Part shown: positions 42,823 through 51,592 of the stretch, in pieces
How the letters are laid out: every line of letters begins with the position of its first letter
Position numbering within the stretch: position 1 is the stretch's first letter
Source of the DNA: Lachnospiraceae bacterium
GTDB lineage: Bacteria; Bacillota; Clostridia; Lachnospirales; Lachnospiraceae
NCBI GenBank assembly: GCA_016282745.1
Contig: JAEELL010000039.1
Span: 1 to 53,713 of the forward strand
Direction: 5' to 3'
Length of the DNA: 53,713 bases
Position numbers and translations under genes: made by a program
Notes under the pieces: model-generated
Told to the model about the DNA's origin: nothing
What the model saw: the letters and a program-made list of their open reading frames with translations, nothing else
The model's database searches: none

Positions 42823-43148
42823 TTATCCTTATTAAGTGGATGTATAAGGCATTCACGTCTTTGTTATGCAATGTTATGAGTACTTAAGATATGTACAATT
42901 CATAACTTTGAATTTGCGGCTGCAGTAGCATTAAGCTACTATTAAGCAAGATACAATCTTGCGTGTGAGAGACCCACAAGTACCGGTCTTTTGCAATATA
43001 GATGTAGGGAATCCTACATATATAAATGTAGGGAAACCTGCGAGAAACCAAACAATATATGAGATGTATGGGTGCGTACAACATTTCAGACGTCGTGTGA
43101 CGGGCTACGTTATTTATACATACTTATTACAATTTTAACTAATGGAGG
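42823..43148 (+). ncRNA. Structured leader region of the alpha operon
   Basis: The 334-bp gap before rpsM has no gene and folds into a chain of hairpins: AGTAGC/GCTACT (42924-42940), GCAAGAT/ATCTTGC (42946-42962), AGACC/GGTCT (42970-42989), ATGTAGG/CCTACAT (43002-43019) and a wobble-rich sister hairpin (43027-43042). In other bacteria S4, encoded here by rpsD in the same operon, represses through such a leader. An S4-binding leader is the leading hypothesis; the class is not verified. Confidence 0.55.
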
Positions 43149-43156
43149 TTATACAC

Positions 43157-43525
43157 ATGGCTCGTATTTCAGGTGTTGATTTACCAAGAGAAAAGAGAGT
43201 TGAAATTGGCTTGACTTATATTTATGGTATTGGTCTTCCAAGCTCAAAGAGAATTTTGGCTGAGGCTAATGTTGATCCAGATACTCGTTGTAGAGACTTA
43301 ACAGATGATGAAGTTAAGAGAATCAGCGAAGTTATCGATGCAAGCCAGACTGTTGAAGGTGATTTAAGAAGAGAAATCGCTTTAAACATTAAGAGATTAC
43401 AGGAAATTGGATGTTACAGAGGAATTCGTCATAGAAAAGGACTTCCTGTTCGTGGTCAGAAGACAAAGACAAATGCAAGAACAAGAAAAGGTCCTAAGAG
43501 AACTGTAGCAAATAAGAAGAAATAA
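43157..43525 (+). CDS. rpsM: Ribosomal protein S13 (uS13)
   Basis: The 122-residue protein matches S13 ([35 protein letters not shown]-like C-terminus). It forms a head bridge to the 50S subunit. ATG at 43157 is chosen because GGAGG lies 8 bp upstream; the frame is open five codons earlier. Confidence 0.97.
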   Translation: MARISGVDLPREKRVEIGLTYIYGIGLPSSKRILAEANVDPDTRCRDLTDDEVKRISEVIDASQTVEGDLRREIALNIKRLQEIGCYRGIRHRKGLPVRGQKTKTNARTRKGPKRTVANKKK

Positions 43526-43558
43526 TAGTAAAAACCCATAAGGGAGGTTAGTTTTAAA

Positions 43559-43954
43559 ATGGCTAAGAAAGTTACAAAGAAAGTGACAAAAAAGCGTGTT
43601 AAGAAAAACGTTGAACACGGACAGGCACATATTCAGTCATCTTTCAACAATACAATTGTTACATTGACAGATGCTGAAGGAAATGCTTTATCATGGGCAA
43701 GTGCTGGTGGTCTCGGATTTAGAGGTTCAAGGAAATCTACTCCTTATGCAGCTCAGATGGCAGCAGAGACTGCTACAAAAGCAGCTTTAGTACATGGATT
43801 AAAGTCAGTAGATGTTATGGTAAAGGGTCCAGGTTCAGGAAGAGAAGCAGCTATTCGTGCTCTTTCAGCATGCGGACTTGACGTTACAAGTATCAAGGAC
43901 GTTACTCCTGTTCCACATAATGGATGTCGCCCACCAAAGCGTAGAAGAGTCTAA
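43559..43954 (+). CDS. rpsK: Ribosomal protein S11 (uS11)
   Basis: The 131-residue protein matches S11 ([57 protein letters not shown] end). It lies on the 30S platform near the E site. Confidence 0.97.
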   Translation: MAKKVTKKVTKKRVKKNVEHGQAHIQSSFNNTIVTLTDAEGNALSWASAGGLGFRGSRKSTPYAAQMAAETATKAALVHGLKSVDVMVKGPGSGREAAIRALSACGLDVTSIKDVTPVPHNGCRPPKRRRV

Positions 43955-43973
43955 TTAGGAGGGAATGTAAACA

Positions 43974-44567
43974 ATGGCAGTTAATAGAGTTCCTGTTCTT
44001 AAAAGATGTAGATCACTTGGTTTAGATCCAATCTATTTAGGAATAGATAAGAAATCAAATAGAAATTTAAACAGAGCAAGCAGAAAGATGAGTGAATATG
44101 GTCTTCAGCTTAGAGAAAAGCAGAAAGCTAAATTCATCTACGGCGTATTAGAGAAGCCTTTCAGAAACTACTTTGACAAGGCATCTAGAATGTCAGGTAT
44201 GACAGGTGATAATCTTATGATTTTACTTGAGAGAAGACTTGACAATGTTATTTTCCGTATGGGATATGCCAGAACAAGACGTGAAGCTAGACAGATCGTT
44301 GATCACAAGCATGTAACAGTAAACGGAAAAGTTGTTAACATCCCTTCATACTTAATTAAAGCTGGTGATGTTATTGAAATCAAAGAGAAGTGCAAGAGCT
44401 CTCAGAGATATAAAGATATTATCGAAGTTACAGGTGGAAGATTAGTTCCAGGTTGGCTTGAAGCAGATCAGGAGAATCTCAAGGGAGAAGTTAAGACTCT
44501 TCCAACAAGAGAAGAGATCGATGTACCTGTTAACGAAATGCTTATCGTCGAGTTATATTCTAAGTAA
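43974..44567 (+). CDS. rpsD: Ribosomal protein S4 (uS4)
   Basis: The 197-residue protein has the S4 N-terminal region and the S4 RNA-binding domain ([40 protein letters not shown]). The N-terminal region lacks the four-cysteine zinc motif seen in some S4 proteins. It is a primary 16S binder and the probable translational regulator of this operon. Confidence 0.97.
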   Translation: MAVNRVPVLKRCRSLGLDPIYLGIDKKSNRNLNRASRKMSEYGLQLREKQKAKFIYGVLEKPFRNYFDKASRMSGMTGDNLMILLERRLDNVIFRMGYARTRREARQIVDHKHVTVNGKVVNIPSYLIKAGDVIEIKEKCKSSQRYKDIIEVTGGRLVPGWLEADQENLKGEVKTLPTREEIDVPVNEMLIVELYSK

Positions 44568-44602
44568 GCATAAGCAATTCCCAATAAAGGAGGGACTTTG
44601 TA

Positions 44603-45556
44603 GTGTTTGATTTTGAGAAACCAAATATTGATATAGTTGAGATATCAGAAGATAAAAGATACGGAAAATTTGTTGTAGAACCACTCGAGAGAGGATATGG
44701 TACAACACTTGGAAATTCTCTCAGAAGAATCATGCTTTCTTCTTTACCTGGTGCTGCAGTAAGCGCTATAAAGATTGACGGAGTTCTTCACGAATTTAGT
44801 TCAATTGAGGGTGTTAAGGAAGACGTTACTGAGATAGTAATGAATATCAAGCAGTTGTCTATTAGAAATAATAGCTCTTCAGACGAACCAAAGACAGCTT
44901 ACATCAGCTTCAGCGGTGATGGAGTTATAACAGCAGCTGATATTCAGGTTGATTCTGATATAGAAATTTTAAACCCTGATTTGGTAATTGCTACAGTTAA
45001 TGGTGGCAACGTCAATATGGAGTTGACTATTACTAAAGGTAGAGGATATGTTAGCGCAGATAAGAACAAGAATCCTAATGCGCCAATCGATGTGATTGCA
45101 ATTGATTCTATCTACACTCCAGTTGAAAGAGTTAATATGTCTGTTGAGAATACCCGTGTTGGTCAGATAACAGATTTTGATAAACTTACATTAGATGTTT
45201 ATACTGATGGAACTTTAGTTCCTGACGAAGCTGTTAGTTTAGCTGCAAAGGTTCTTAGCGAGCATTTGAAATTATTCATTGATTTATCAGAGAATGCCAA
45301 GAATGTTGACATTATGGTTGAACCTGTTGATGATGAAAAAGATAAAGTGCTTGAGATGAACATTGATGAGTTAGAATTATCAGTTCGTTCATACAACTGT
45401 TTAAAGAGAGCAGGTATCAATACACTTCAGGATTTAACAAACAAGACATCTGAAGATATGATGAAGGTAAGAAATTTAGGACGCAAGTCTTTGGATGAAG
45501 TCCTTGCAAAACTTAAAGAGTACGGCCTTGAATTGAAACCTAGCGATGATAACTAA
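44603..45556 (+). CDS. rpoA: RNA polymerase alpha subunit
   Basis: The 317-residue protein has the dimerising N-terminal domain ([40 protein letters not shown]) and the C-terminal domain that contacts UP elements and activators ([40 protein letters not shown]). It has a GTG start after GGAGGG. Confidence 0.97.
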   Translation: MFDFEKPNIDIVEISEDKRYGKFVVEPLERGYGTTLGNSLRRIMLSSLPGAAVSAIKIDGVLHEFSSIEGVKEDVTEIVMNIKQLSIRNNSSSDEPKTAYISFSGDGVITAADIQVDSDIEILNPDLVIATVNGGNVNMELTITKGRGYVSADKNKNPNAPIDVIAIDSIYTPVERVNMSVENTRVGQITDFDKLTLDVYTDGTLVPDEAVSLAAKVLSEHLKLFIDLSENAKNVDIMVEPVDDEKDKVLEMNIDELELSVRSYNCLKRAGINTLQDLTNKTSEDMMKVRNLGRKSLDEVLAKLKEYGLELKPSDDN

Positions 45557-45591
45557 TAAATGAACTGTTTATTAGTATAGGAGGTAAGAAA

Positions 45592-46116
45592 ATGGCAGGT
45601 TATAGAAAACTTGGAAGAACTTCAAGTCAGAGAAAAGCTTTAATTAGAGGTCAGGTTACAAGTCTTTTAAATAACGGCAAGATTGTTACAACAGAAGCAA
45701 GAGCTAAAGAGATTCGTAAAGTTGCTGAAGGTCTTATTGCATTAGCAGTTAAGGAAAAAGATAACTTTGATGAAGTAAAGGTTGTTGCTAAAGTTGCTCG
45801 CAAAGATAAAGATGGCAAGAGAGTTAAAGAAGTTGTAGATGGTAAGAAAGTTACTGTTTTTGATGAAGTTGAAAAGACAATCAAAAAAGATAAGCCATCA
45901 AGACTTCATGCTAGACGCCAGATGAACAAAGTTCTTTACACAGTAAAGGAAGTTGGCGAGAAGAAGGCTGATACAAAGAACGTTAACTTGACAAACAAGT
46001 TATTCGATGAAATCGCTCCTAAGTACGCTGGTCGTAACGGTGGTTACACAAGAATCGTTAAGATTGGACAGCGTAAAGGCGATGCAGCTATGGAAGTTTT
46101 ATTAGAGTTAGTATAA
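45592..46116 (+). CDS. rplQ: Ribosomal protein L17 (bL17) with internal insertion
   Basis: The 174-residue protein has the L17 core ([60 protein letters not shown]). It is about 50 residues longer than the usual 116-130. The extra part is a lysine-rich, repeat-like segment ([20 protein letters not shown], about residues 65-115) inserted in the middle. Related insertions are seen in other Lachnospiraceae. It ends the alpha operon. Confidence 0.95.
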   Translation: MAGYRKLGRTSSQRKALIRGQVTSLLNNGKIVTTEARAKEIRKVAEGLIALAVKEKDNFDEVKVVAKVARKDKDGKRVKEVVDGKKVTVFDEVEKTIKKDKPSRLHARRQMNKVLYTVKEVGEKKADTKNVNLTNKLFDEIAPKYAGRNGGYTRIVKIGQRKGDAAMEVLLELV

Positions 46117-46136
46117 TAAATAAAATAGCAATATAT

Positions 46137-46170
46137 AAAGGGAGTTACGAAATGCGTAACTCCCTTTTTT
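46137..46170 (+). terminator. Terminator of the ribosomal superoperon
   Basis: AAAGGGAGTTACG pairs perfectly with CGTAACTCCCTTT around a short AAATG loop and is followed by a T-run. Confidence 0.92.
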
Positions 46171-46205
46171 ATAAGAGTGTAAAATGTATTTGTATAAGTA
46201 GTAAT

Positions 46206-46237
46206 AAAAAAAGTTTCCCAAAAGGAAACTTTTTTTT
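46206..46237. terminator. Bidirectional terminator
   Basis: AAAAAAAGTTTCC (46206-46218) pairs with GGAAACTTTTTTT (46224-46236) over a CAAAA loop. It serves the minus-strand gene at 46285-46938 and backs up the superoperon terminator. Confidence 0.88.
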
Positions 46238-46284
46238 ACATTGCTATTAAAATAGCATAATACACAGTTGATTTTCAGAAGAGT

Positions 46285-46938
46285 TTAGTGAGAAAACTTT
46301 CTGTAAAATAGTGTTCTTTTAATTATGATGAATAATCCCACAGCATTTGATGTCAAAAGTTTAATAGATAGTGGAGAAAAATAATCGGATTCTCCAATGT
46401 CCTCAGAGAGTAACTCACGAATATCGCAGGATTTATATATATTGTCTTTGAAAAGTTCTATCAACTCATCAGGTTTGTATCTTGGGATTGGTTTCTCAAA
46501 TGTATATCCGATTTTTTTGAGTAAAGTCATTGAAAATTCTATGCATGAATATGCTTTGTATGTGTCAAAGCCTTTTGTTAACGGATAAGACAAAACTGAA
46601 AACAGATTGTAAATATATTCCGGGTCGTTATAGATATTATAGATAATGGCCTGAAGATCGTTATATTGTTCATCTGTTATTGCAAATCGTAACACCTTAA
46701 CAGGAACATCAATGTTTCTTCTTAATGTAAATCTGTCGAGAGATTCTTTAACTAAAGTTCCTTTAAAGATACCTAAATGTTCCGGTCTTGCAAAAGCGTA
46801 TATGTTGTCAAGATCATCGTCAAGGAAAACAGAAGTGTGATTGTAAGTCATGTTTCCAAAATGTCTGATACATGTGGCAAACTTAGTTGGGGTTCTTGAT
46901 ACTATTATGTTAAAATAGTGCTGATTGTTCATACTCAT
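46285..46938 (-). CDS. Permuted papain-like (YiiX/NlpC-P60-type) protein
   Basis: The 217-residue protein resembles circularly permuted papain-like hydrolases: H34 in MTYNHTSVFLDDDLDNIYAF comes first and C132 in TYKAYSCIEFSMTLLKKIGY comes later, the reverse of ordinary NlpC/P60 order. It ends in a basic segment with a short hydrophobic stretch (NAVGLFIIIKRTLFY). It has no signal peptide, so it is probably cytosolic. The second ATG of the frame (46938) is chosen because AGGAG lies about 7 bp upstream; the ATG at 46944 is too close. Substrate is unknown. Confidence 0.65.
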   Translation of the reverse strand: MSMNNQHYFNIIVSRTPTKFATCIRHFGNMTYNHTSVFLDDDLDNIYAFARPEHLGIFKGTLVKESLDRFTLRRNIDVPVKVLRFAITDEQYNDLQAIIYNIYNDPEYIYNLFSVLSYPLTKGFDTYKAYSCIEFSMTLLKKIGYTFEKPIPRYKPDELIELFKDNIYKSCDIRELLSEDIGESDYFSPLSIKLLTSNAVGLFIIIKRTLFYRKFSH

Positions 46939-47134
46939 TCTCATTCTCCTAAAATACTAATAAAGTAATTTTAGCATACAATCGTCTATTATACAATTCC
47001 GTAATAAATAATTGTTTAGGGACAATTATCAGATAAAACTGAATAATGAAAAATCAGATAAAACTTGATTAAAAAATAAAAATAGAATAAAATTAATCAC
47101 GATTAGACTTTGAATAATATAAAAGGAAACGGTA

Positions 47135-47989
47135 ATGGGAATAGTTCAGACGCTTAATTTGGTATATGATTATATCACGAGAGATGAATATGACAATGAA
47201 ATAAAGATTCGAGCTATAGACGGTTTAGATATTGATGTTGAAAAAGGTCAGTTTATAGTTGTTCTTGGACGAAACGGTTCAGGGAAATCATCTTTTGCAA
47301 AGCATCTGAATGCATTGCTTCGACCAACATCCGGTACTGTTGTTATAAACGGTTTAGATACTTCTGATAAGAAAAACAAATGGAGTATCAGGCAGGAAGC
47401 AGGTATGGTTTTTCAGAATCCTGACAATCAATTGGTTTCTCAGATTGTTGAAGATGATGTAGCGTTTGGAGCGGAGAATCTTGCAGTACCAACTGATGAA
47501 ATCCGGTATCGTGTTAACAAAGCTTTGCTTTCTGTAAATATGACTGATTATAGGATGAGAGCGGTAAATAATCTTTCCGGAGGACAAAAACAGCGTGTGG
47601 CAATTGCAGGCATTATGGCAATGGAACCGGAATGCATTATTCTTGATGAACCCACAGCAATGCTTGATCCTGTAGGAAGACGTGAAGTCATTGAATCTCT
47701 GAGAAAATTAAATTTGGAAAAAGGTATTACCGTTATACTGATAACTCACCATATGGATGAGGCGATAAATGCAGATAATATATTTGTTATGGACAAAGGA
47801 AAAATATTGATTTCCGGCAAACCTTCTAAAATATTTGCCAATGTAGAATTACTGAAAGAGGCGGGTCTTGAGGTTCCTGTTGTTACAGAACTTGCTTATG
47901 AATTAAAAAAAGAAGGGATAGAGCTTCCGGAAGGATTAATAGATGAAGATGAATTGATAGAAGAAGTTGTCAAATTATATAAGAGATAG
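47135..47989 (+). CDS. ecfA1: ECF transporter ATPase A1
   Basis: The 284-residue ABC ATPase has Walker A GRNGSGKSS, Q-loop VFQNPDNQLV, signature LSGGQKQRVAIAG and Walker B CIILDEPTAMLD. The Q-loop NPDNQ form is typical of EcfA. It pairs with EcfA2 and EcfT to energise vitamin- and metal-specific S components encoded elsewhere. It starts the ecfA1-ecfA2-ecfT-truA set, which commonly follows rplQ in Firmicutes. Confidence 0.95.
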   Translation: MGIVQTLNLVYDYITRDEYDNEIKIRAIDGLDIDVEKGQFIVVLGRNGSGKSSFAKHLNALLRPTSGTVVINGLDTSDKKNKWSIRQEAGMVFQNPDNQLVSQIVEDDVAFGAENLAVPTDEIRYRVNKALLSVNMTDYRMRAVNNLSGGQKQRVAIAGIMAMEPECIILDEPTAMLDPVGRREVIESLRKLNLEKGITVILITHHMDEAINADNIFVMDKGKILISGKPSKIFANVELLKEAGLEVPVVTELAYELKKEGIELPEGLIDEDELIEEVVKLYKR

Positions 47990-48070
47990 GATTACTTGCA
48001 ATTCAGCCTGACATAGGGCTGATTGATTAGTAACGGGATGGAGTAATTTGACAGGAGAAAATATTCAGTT

Positions 48071-48937
48071 ATGGTTTTAGAATTAAAGAATATTCAATAT
48101 AAATATAACGTAGGCATGTCCAGTGAAATAGAAGCAATAAAGGATGTTAATTTAGTGATAAAGAGCGGTGAGTTTGTTGGAATCATTGGACATACAGGTT
48201 CAGGCAAATCGACGCTTATTCAACATTTTAACGGATTGTTAAAGCCAACCGGTGGTGAAGTATTGTGTGACGGAGAAGATATATTTGATAAAAAGTACGA
48301 TATCAGACGTCACAGGTGCAATGTCGGTATGGTATTTCAATATCCGGAACATCAGTTGTTTGAGAGCAGTATCATTGAAGACGTATGTTTTGGACCACTT
48401 AACAAGGGATTGTCAAAAGATGATGCATATAAGGCCGCAAAAAAAGCATTGTCTTTAGTGGGAATTACGGAAGATTTGTATGAAAAGTCACCATTTGAAT
48501 TATCGGGTGGACAAAAGAGAAGAGTTGCCATAGCGGGAGTTCTTGCAATGGATCCGGAGATGCTGATTCTCGATGAACCAACTGCAGGTCTCGATCCTGT
48601 TGGCAGAGATGCAATTTATAAACTGCTAACAGAGTTGTGCACTGAAAAAGGAATTGCAGTTGTTGTAGTCTCACACAGCATGGAAGATATGGCAAAGTAC
48701 GCAAAACGACTGATTGTGATGTACAGAGGAACAGTTTTGTTTGATGATGTGCCCAATGAGGTTTTTAAGCACAGAGATGAATTGGAAAAATGCGGTTTGA
48801 CGGTACCAAAGATTTCTTATATTATGGATAAGATAATGCAGGCAGGGGTACCTGTCAGAACAGATATTATAAATATGGAGGACGCTAAAGAAGAACTAAT
48901 CAGGGTGCTTGCCGGTTTTAAGAATGATGGTAAATGA
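48071..48937 (+). CDS. ecfA2: ECF transporter ATPase A2
   Basis: The 288-residue ABC ATPase has Walker A GHTGSGKST, Q-loop VFQYPEHQLF, signature LSGGQKRRVAIAG and Walker B MLILDEPTAGLD. It is the partner ATPase of EcfA1. The gap of 81 bp from ecfA1 contains only a ribosome binding site (GACAGGAG), which lies somewhat far from the ATG. Confidence 0.95.
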   Translation: MVLELKNIQYKYNVGMSSEIEAIKDVNLVIKSGEFVGIIGHTGSGKSTLIQHFNGLLKPTGGEVLCDGEDIFDKKYDIRRHRCNVGMVFQYPEHQLFESSIIEDVCFGPLNKGLSKDDAYKAAKKALSLVGITEDLYEKSPFELSGGQKRRVAIAGVLAMDPEMLILDEPTAGLDPVGRDAIYKLLTELCTEKGIAVVVVSHSMEDMAKYAKRLIVMYRGTVLFDDVPNEVFKHRDELEKCGLTVPKISYIMDKIMQAGVPVRTDIINMEDAKEELIRVLAGFKNDGK

Positions 48938-48964
48938 TAAGTTTGTGTATTTAGTTTTTGGAGA

Positions 48965-49762
48965 ATGTCAAATATTACAATAGGTCAATATTATAATGTA
49001 AATTCAATAATACATAAGCTTGATCCAAGGGTTAAACTGTTTGCAACTTTAATATTTATTGTGGCATTGTTTGTGGCGAATAATAGCGTATCATACGCCA
49101 TTATTACGTTTTCACTGGTAGCGGTAATAATTGCTTCGAAAGTCCCTTTTATCAGGCTGATAAAGGGTATGAAACAGATTCTCATAATCTTAATAATCAG
49201 TTCCCTGTGTAATATGTTCTTTGTAAAAAGCGGTAATACGTTGGTGCATTTTGGAGCAGTAAATATTACTTCGGGTGGAGTTATTAAAGCAGCATATATT
49301 GGATTGAGGCTAATATATCTGGTTATTGGAACTTCAGTGATGACCCTTACAACAAAACCTTCGGATATGGCGGATGGCCTGGAAAAATCATTGGGATTTT
49401 TGAATGTTATAAAAATACCTGTTCATGAGATTGCAATGATGATGTCGTTGGCATTAAGATTTATACCAACGCTTATGGAAGAAACGGACAAGATAATAAA
49501 GGCACAAACCGCCAGAGGTGCAGATTTTGAGTCTGGCGGATTGATAAGAAAGGTAAAGAATTATATTCCTATACTTGTGCCACTTTTTGTGTCGTCAATC
49601 GAAAGAGCTTTGGAACTTGCCACTGCGATGGAGGCAAGATGTTATCGCGGCGGAGTTAGAACAAAATTTAGACCGCTCAAATATAATAAAACAGATATAA
49701 TAGCTTATGGTGTACAGATATTATTCTTAGCAGGGATAATATGTGCAAATTTATTGAGTTGA
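48965..49762 (+). CDS. ecfT: ECF transporter transmembrane protein EcfT
   Basis: The 265-residue membrane protein has about five hydrophobic segments and the two cytoplasmic coupling motifs of EcfT: AQTARGADFESGG and AMEARCYRGG (A-R-G type). The N-terminal ITIGQYYNVNSIIHKLDPRV is typical. It couples the ATPases to S components. It lies 27 bp after ecfA2. Confidence 0.95.
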   Translation: MSNITIGQYYNVNSIIHKLDPRVKLFATLIFIVALFVANNSVSYAIITFSLVAVIIASKVPFIRLIKGMKQILIILIISSLCNMFFVKSGNTLVHFGAVNITSGGVIKAAYIGLRLIYLVIGTSVMTLTTKPSDMADGLEKSLGFLNVIKIPVHEIAMMMSLALRFIPTLMEETDKIIKAQTARGADFESGGLIRKVKNYIPILVPLFVSSIERALELATAMEARCYRGGVRTKFRPLKYNKTDIIAYGVQILFLAGIICANLLS

Positions 49763-49931
49763 TAAAATTGTTGAATAAATAAAAATGCAAATGTAATTAA
49801 TTTATAATCAAATGAAATGATGTAATAAATTGATATTTAGATAATATAAAGCGACAGATTGTGTCAATTAACTTGTGAAAAAAGAGACAGATAAAAAGGC
49901 TCAAATTGAAGAAATATAAAGGTATCGATAT

Positions 49932-50672
49932 ATGAAGAAGAGAATCAGATTAATAATAGCATATGACGGAACGAATTATTGTGGATGGCAGATTCAGATT
50001 AATGGAATAACTGTTGAAGAAATAATAAATAAAGCGCTTAGTGATCTGTTAAAAGAAGATATTGCAGTGATAGGTGCAAGTAGAACTGATTCGGGGGTTC
50101 ATGCGCTTGGAAATGTTGCAGTGTTTGACAGTGAAACAAAGATTCCACCTGAAAAGATTTCTTTTGCACTTAATCAAAGGTTGCCAAATGATATAAGAAT
50201 TCAAAAGTCGGAGGAGGTGCCACTTGATTTTCATCCAAGATTTTGCGACAGTGTTAAGACGTATGAATATAAGATTTTAAATAGAAGATTTGATATGCCG
50301 TTGTACAGACTGTATACACATTTTGTCTATATGCCACTTGATGTGGATAAAATGAAAAAAGCAGCAGAGTACATAGTTGGTGAACATGACTTTGCAAGTT
50401 TTTGCTCGTCAGGAAGTCAGGTTGAAAATACAGTAAGAACAGTTTATACTTTAGATGTTTCAAAAACAGATGATATTATTTCCATAAAGATAAGTGGCAA
50501 CGGATTTCTCTACAATATGGTAAGGATAATTGTTGGTACACTTATCAAGGTGGGACTTGGAGTTTATCCCCCTGAACATGTAAAAGAGATAATAGAGGCA
50601 AAAGACAGGTACGCGGCAGGACCAAAAGCGCCGGCTTGCGGACTGACATTAGTTGGGATAGAGTATCGTTGA
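49932..50672 (+). CDS. truA: tRNA pseudouridine synthase A
   Basis: The 246-residue protein has IAYDGTNYCGWQ, the catalytic aspartate in GASRTDSGVHALGNV and the C-terminal FLYNMVRIIVGTLIKVGLG and CGLTLVGIEY. It makes pseudouridine at positions 38-40 of tRNA. It stands in its usual place after ecfT, but the 169-bp gap and AT-rich spacer suggest it may have its own promoter. Confidence 0.96.
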   Translation: MKKRIRLIIAYDGTNYCGWQIQINGITVEEIINKALSDLLKEDIAVIGASRTDSGVHALGNVAVFDSETKIPPEKISFALNQRLPNDIRIQKSEEVPLDFHPRFCDSVKTYEYKILNRRFDMPLYRLYTHFVYMPLDVDKMKKAAEYIVGEHDFASFCSSGSQVENTVRTVYTLDVSKTDDIISIKISGNGFLYNMVRIIVGTLIKVGLGVYPPEHVKEIIEAKDRYAAGPKAPACGLTLVGIEYR

Positions 50673-50758
50673 AATTGAGTATTCTTGAAATTGTCATTAT
50701 CGGAGTATTGTAGTATAATAATCAGATAATGAAACGGAGACAATGGGAGGTCTGATTT

Positions 50759-51265
50759 ATGGGAATATTATCAAGTTTGTTTGGGAGCAAAACGGAAAAA
50801 ATAGCAAAAGATATGCTTGGCGAATATGCGAAGAGTGCCAAAGAGAGAATACCTAATCAGAATTATAACGACGATTATAATAATGAGCCGGAAGAAACTG
50901 AAAATGTCTCTTCTATAGGAGTATCATATGGAAGAAAGAAACCTGCGGAAGAAAATCAGTTTGATTATAAAGGAAAATATACAGAATACTTCGAGAAAGT
51001 ATATAGGGAGGAATTCCCTGAATATGATATTCAGATAGATAAGGAAACTGATAATTGGAATAAGGTCAGTGTGATTACTTTTTATAGCGGGGAGAACAAA
51101 GCTCTTGTTGTAGAATTATTATCCGAGACAAGCAAAAGAAAAAAACTCCGTTCAGAATGCGCAGACAACGGTATTCCATATTTGAGATTCTACTATGATC
51201 ATAGAGGCTGGTGGAATACACGTTCATATGTTGTTGACAGAACGAAGAAAGCACTTGGAAAATAA
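50759..51265 (+). CDS. Hypothetical protein with possible nuclease-like core
   Basis: The 168-residue protein starts GILSSLFGSKTEKIAKDMLG, has an acidic, Asn-rich linker (about residues 30-75), and a C-terminal core (about 78-168). The part ALVVELLSETSKRKKLRSEC, followed by GIPYLRFYYDHRGWWNTRSY, resembles an E-x-K type restriction-endonuclease-like strand pair, but the catalytic set is not clear. I do not recognise the family. GGGAGG lies 8 bp before the ATG. It lies just before the RNA/RT locus; a link is not shown. Confidence 0.6.
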   Translation: MGILSSLFGSKTEKIAKDMLGEYAKSAKERIPNQNYNDDYNNEPEETENVSSIGVSYGRKKPAEENQFDYKGKYTEYFEKVYREEFPEYDIQIDKETDNWNKVSVITFYSGENKALVVELLSETSKRKKLRSECADNGIPYLRFYYDHRGWWNTRSYVVDRTKKALGK

Positions 51266-51285
51266 CAGTTAATTAATTAGTTAAT

Positions 51286-51446
51286 AAGCAGAGAGAGAAT
51301 GCTGTGCGCCTGTGGCGGACCCGGCATGGACTTCGTAGCAAGGCTTGTGAGAGAGTCTTGAAACTTCGCAGGCAGTTAGTTCATGTACGGTCTGGTCATT
51401 TCACGAATTTCGTGAATTTAATGATTTCTCTTTCTGCTTTATTTTT
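51286..51446 (+). ncRNA. Predicted RT-associated structured RNA
   Basis: AAGCAGAGAGAGAA (51286-51299) pairs with TTCTCTTTCTGCTT (51426-51439), a 14-bp closing stem with one G-U pair, followed by TATTTTTAT. Inside are CGCC/GGCG (51307-51317) and a coaxial stem GACC+CATGGAC (51318-51331) with GTTCATG+GGTC (51379-51392). That stem encloses AAGGCT/AGTCTT (51340-51359). The last internal hairpin is TTCACGA/TCGTGAA (51400-51416). No protein frame of note runs through it. I infer a structured RNA that works with the reverse transcriptase starting at 51593. Confidence 0.6.
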
Positions 51447-51560
51447 ATCTCGTTGTATGAGGCTACCACTTCTATAAGTAGTGAGTATATAGACAAACTA
51501 GTCTCGGTGGGGGACAAGCTCCAACTGAGATAAAAGAATCCTACTTCTACAGGTGGTGCA
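51445..51560 (+). other. Switch-like hairpin region before the RT gene
   Basis: CAACTGAGATAA (51522-51533) can pair either with TTATCTCGTTG (51445-51455) or with TCTCGGT (51502-51508); the two pairings exclude each other. The region also holds two hairpin-repeat units (51463-51487 and 51541-51562). It may control read-through into the RT gene or be part of the RT template RNA. Confidence 0.45.
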
Positions 51561-51592
51561 TAAAAACAGAGCTGGCATAGAGGGAGAATAGT

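Noticed and set aside
51286-51446. Group II intron domain V/VI or retron msr-msd
   Set aside because: I cannot find the AGC triad and GAAA-capped domain V or the retron branching guanosine context. The RT lacks maturase X and the retron NAXXH and VTG motifs. The possibility is kept open only through the proposed searches.
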